From IMG/VR virus record IMGVR_UViG_3300017731_000018, positions 1-33,598 of that record: DNA of 33,598 bases; one strand, given 5' to 3'. The notes under the pieces are model-generated. The model had not been told where the DNA came from. It saw only the letters and a program-made list of their open reading frames with translations, and ran no database searches. This document shows positions 32,072-33,598 of the stretch, piece after piece (the first letter of the stretch is position 1; each line of letters starts with the position of its first letter). Source of the stretch: a virus. Position numbers and translations under genes: made by a program.

Positions 32072-32099
32072 GTTAAACAAATTAGCTGTTGCCAGCTAA
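32072..32099 (-). terminator. Probable terminator after the tail-fibre gene
   Basis: In the reading direction, TTAGCTG-GCAA-CAGCTAA forms a seven-pair stem with a GNRA-type loop, followed by TTTGTTT. It lies 9 bases past the fibre stop. The T-run is interrupted, so it is a moderate terminator at best. Confidence 0.5.
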
Positions 32100-32107
32100 A
32101 TATCTTA

Positions 32108-33598
32108 TTACTTGTTTTCGAGTGCTTTTACTCTAGCGAGTAAATCTTCGTTTTGAGCTTTTAGTTCTTGTACGGCTTTTACTAACGTAGCTGTTATTGC
32201 ATTGTAATCTACAGACTTATGATCATCAAGCTCACCCTGTGTGATCCATTTAGAAACTACAGCCTCAACCTCTTGAGCAACAAAGCCAGTGTGCACGTCA
32301 TCTGTTGAACTATTGATCCAATTAAAGTTTCTTGGTCTTAGTGATGTTATTTCAGATAAACCATAATCAGAGTCTACAATATTCTCTTTTAATCTTTCAT
32401 CTGAAATAGCTGAATAATTCAATACAAAAACACTACCACTGTTACTAGCGGGTCTTATATACCAATCACCATTTGATCCATAGTGTATGTGTGAGAACGT
32501 ACTACCTTTACTACTATGTGGTCCAAGTCGAACAGTACCATCGGTGTTATTATTTCCAAAAACTTGCAACGTTGCTTTTGTATTATCAGCATCAACACTT
32601 GTACCGATGGCTAATACAGGCTCGGATGTGTTTCCCGCGTCTAACTCCATTATTCTTGTTGTGCCATTATACCAAGCAAAATCTCTACTATGTGTGCCAA
32701 ATTGATATTCACTGTTTTGCTGACCTATGTGTCCATACGCGTCGTAATCACTCGTTGATCCAAACTCTATCACTGGACCGCCAGAGTGAGCTGAATCCAT
32801 AATTATTTGATAGTTATTTAATGATCTTACGTAACCTGTTCCTGTTAATTGACCTTCAAAAGTTGCGTTTGTACTTGAATCTAATGTTAGCGCTAAACTA
32901 CCACCCCCATTAGTTGAAAATTTTAAATCGTTGTTTGCTGTAGATTGTATTCTTGCTCTTTCTCCTGATGTGTCATTAAAAAATAAATAAGCACTTGCAG
33001 CATCAGAAGATTGTATTTGCATACCTGCCCAATTCCCCGTTGATACTGAATTTACAGTAGTTGTGCCCGAAGTAGTTGCTGTAATATTTCCGCTTGATGC
33101 AACATCACCTGCAAAAGTTGCGTTCGCGTCTTTGTCTATTGTAAGTTGATTTGTACCACCTTTTCTTATTCTAAAATTATTACCACCACTACCACCAAAT
33201 GACCTGTCTAAAATGAAGTTATGGTCTTGATTTTCATCTATGTCATTAGAAGCTGTTAATGTTATATCAGTATCAGTAACATGGGCTTGGAATCTCTCAG
33301 AACTGTTTCTTCCTACGTTAAGAGTGCCAGTTGAACCTCCAGTATATATATCAACATCACCTGCAAAAGTTGCATCACCACCGCTCAATGTTAATACTGA
33401 TGCTGAAGTTGCATCACCTAAATAAGTTTGGGTACCATTGTGACTTAATATGTTATCACCATTCCATCGTATAGGTTGTGAGTCTGATAGGTTTATACTT
33501 GCTATAAAATAAGCTCTAGCAGCATCATCTAAATACATACCAGATGTATCATTACCACTTAAATATAAAATATCACCGCTACCAGCAAACAAAGCAAT
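32108..33598 (-). CDS. Tail fibre/spike with C-terminal S74 intramolecular chaperone (N-terminal part outside window)
   Basis: Frame is open to the right edge; 496 residues are visible. The body is beta-rich with repeats of ATFAGDV/ATFEGQL type, typical of trimeric fibres. The last 98 residues are a peptidase S74 domain: SDERLKENI has the catalytic Ser397 and Lys402 (numbered from the TTG at 33592, five residues apart as in the endosialidase chaperone), followed by LRPRNFNWI, GFVAQEVE and a coiled coil (LVKAVQELKAQNEDLLARVK). The chaperone domain drives trimerisation and then cuts itself off just before the Ser, so the mature fibre ends near residue 396. It recognises the host surface. The true start lies to the right. 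Confidence 0.9.
   Translation of the reverse strand: MALFAGSGDILYLSGNDTSGMYLDDAARAYFIASINLSDSQPIRWNGDNILSHNGTQTYLGDATSASVLTLSGGDATFAGDVDIYTGGSTGTLNVGRNSSERFQAHVTDTDITLTASNDIDENQDHNFILDRSFGGSGGNNFRIRKGGTNQLTIDKDANATFAGDVASSGNITATTSGTTTVNSVSTGNWAGMQIQSSDAASAYLFFNDTSGERARIQSTANNDLKFSTNGGGSLALTLDSSTNATFEGQLTGTGYVRSLNNYQIIMDSAHSGGPVIEFGSTSDYDAYGHIGQQNSEYQFGTHSRDFAWYNGTTRIMELDAGNTSEPVLAIGTSVDADNTKATLQVFGNNNTDGTVRLGPHSSKGSTFSHIHYGSNGDWYIRPASNSGSVFVLNYSAISDERLKENIVDSDYGLSEITSLRPRNFNWINSSTDDVHTGFVAQEVEAVVSKWITQGELDDHKSVDYNAITATLVKAVQELKAQNEDLLARVKALENK
33101..33373 (-). repeat. Dispersed 21-base repeat in the fibre gene
   Basis: The same 21 bases (AACATCACCTGCAAAAGTTG plus C) stand at 33101-33121 and 33353-33373, encoding the ATFAGDV unit; a shorter variant is at about 32862-32880. 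The units mark repeated beta-strands of the fibre shaft and could recombine to change its length. Confidence 0.75.

Noticed and set aside
1-33598. tRNA genes, CRISPR arrays, insertion sequences, attachment sites
   Set aside because: No cloverleaf-like sequence, regular spaced repeats, transposase motif or integrase was seen; nearly all bases are accounted for by genes.

Overview
The window is a stretch of an AT-rich, tightly packed tailed-phage genome. The likely host is a marine Bacteroidota (flavobacteria-like) bacterium. The host inference rests on three things: leaders that are A/T-rich with little Shine-Dalgarno sequence, a secreted protein whose signal peptide ends in Ala-His-Ala-Gln as is common in flavobacteria, and recalled resemblance to uncultured marine phage proteins. 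No database search was possible. No tape-measure or tail-tube/sheath genes are visible, so a short-tailed (podovirus-like, possibly crAss-related) virion is the best guess.

Layout: a 5'-truncated class I ribonucleotide reductase large subunit (nrdA) lies on the + strand at the left end and finishes at a strong terminator. Everything else is on the - strand and reads from right to left. In transcription order this gives: an S74-type tail fibre (cut by the right edge); three small genes; a GroES-like protein; a candidate small terminase; large terminase; portal; acidic scaffold candidate; major capsid protein followed by a UUCG-loop terminator; neck/ring-like proteins; a long structural protein broken by an in-frame TAA; a partner structural protein; a small internal-virion-like protein with a predicted -1 ribosomal frameshift; a 500-aa internal protein candidate; a 2404-aa polyvalent giant (HExxH zincin motif, sigma region-2-like segment, HAD phosphatase-like domain, hydrophobic C-terminal part); a lysis-like block (M15 endolysin, small membrane proteins, a lipoprotein, two paralogous membrane/coiled-coil proteins); a secreted thioredoxin-fold-like protein; and a run of tiny, very basic proteins plus a small HExxH protein.

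The right two-thirds packages and builds the virion, the middle encodes large proteins probably carried or ejected with the genome, and the left third holds lysis and accessory genes. Many junctions are TAATG or ATGA overlaps, suggesting translational coupling. Three genes too short for standard ORF calls (45, 44 and 43 aa, plus a 33-aa one) were found by reading the gaps. The most notable signals are the lambda G/T-type slippery heptamer GGGAAAG followed six bases later by an all-GC hairpin, and the in-frame stop inside the 1215-codon structural gene.
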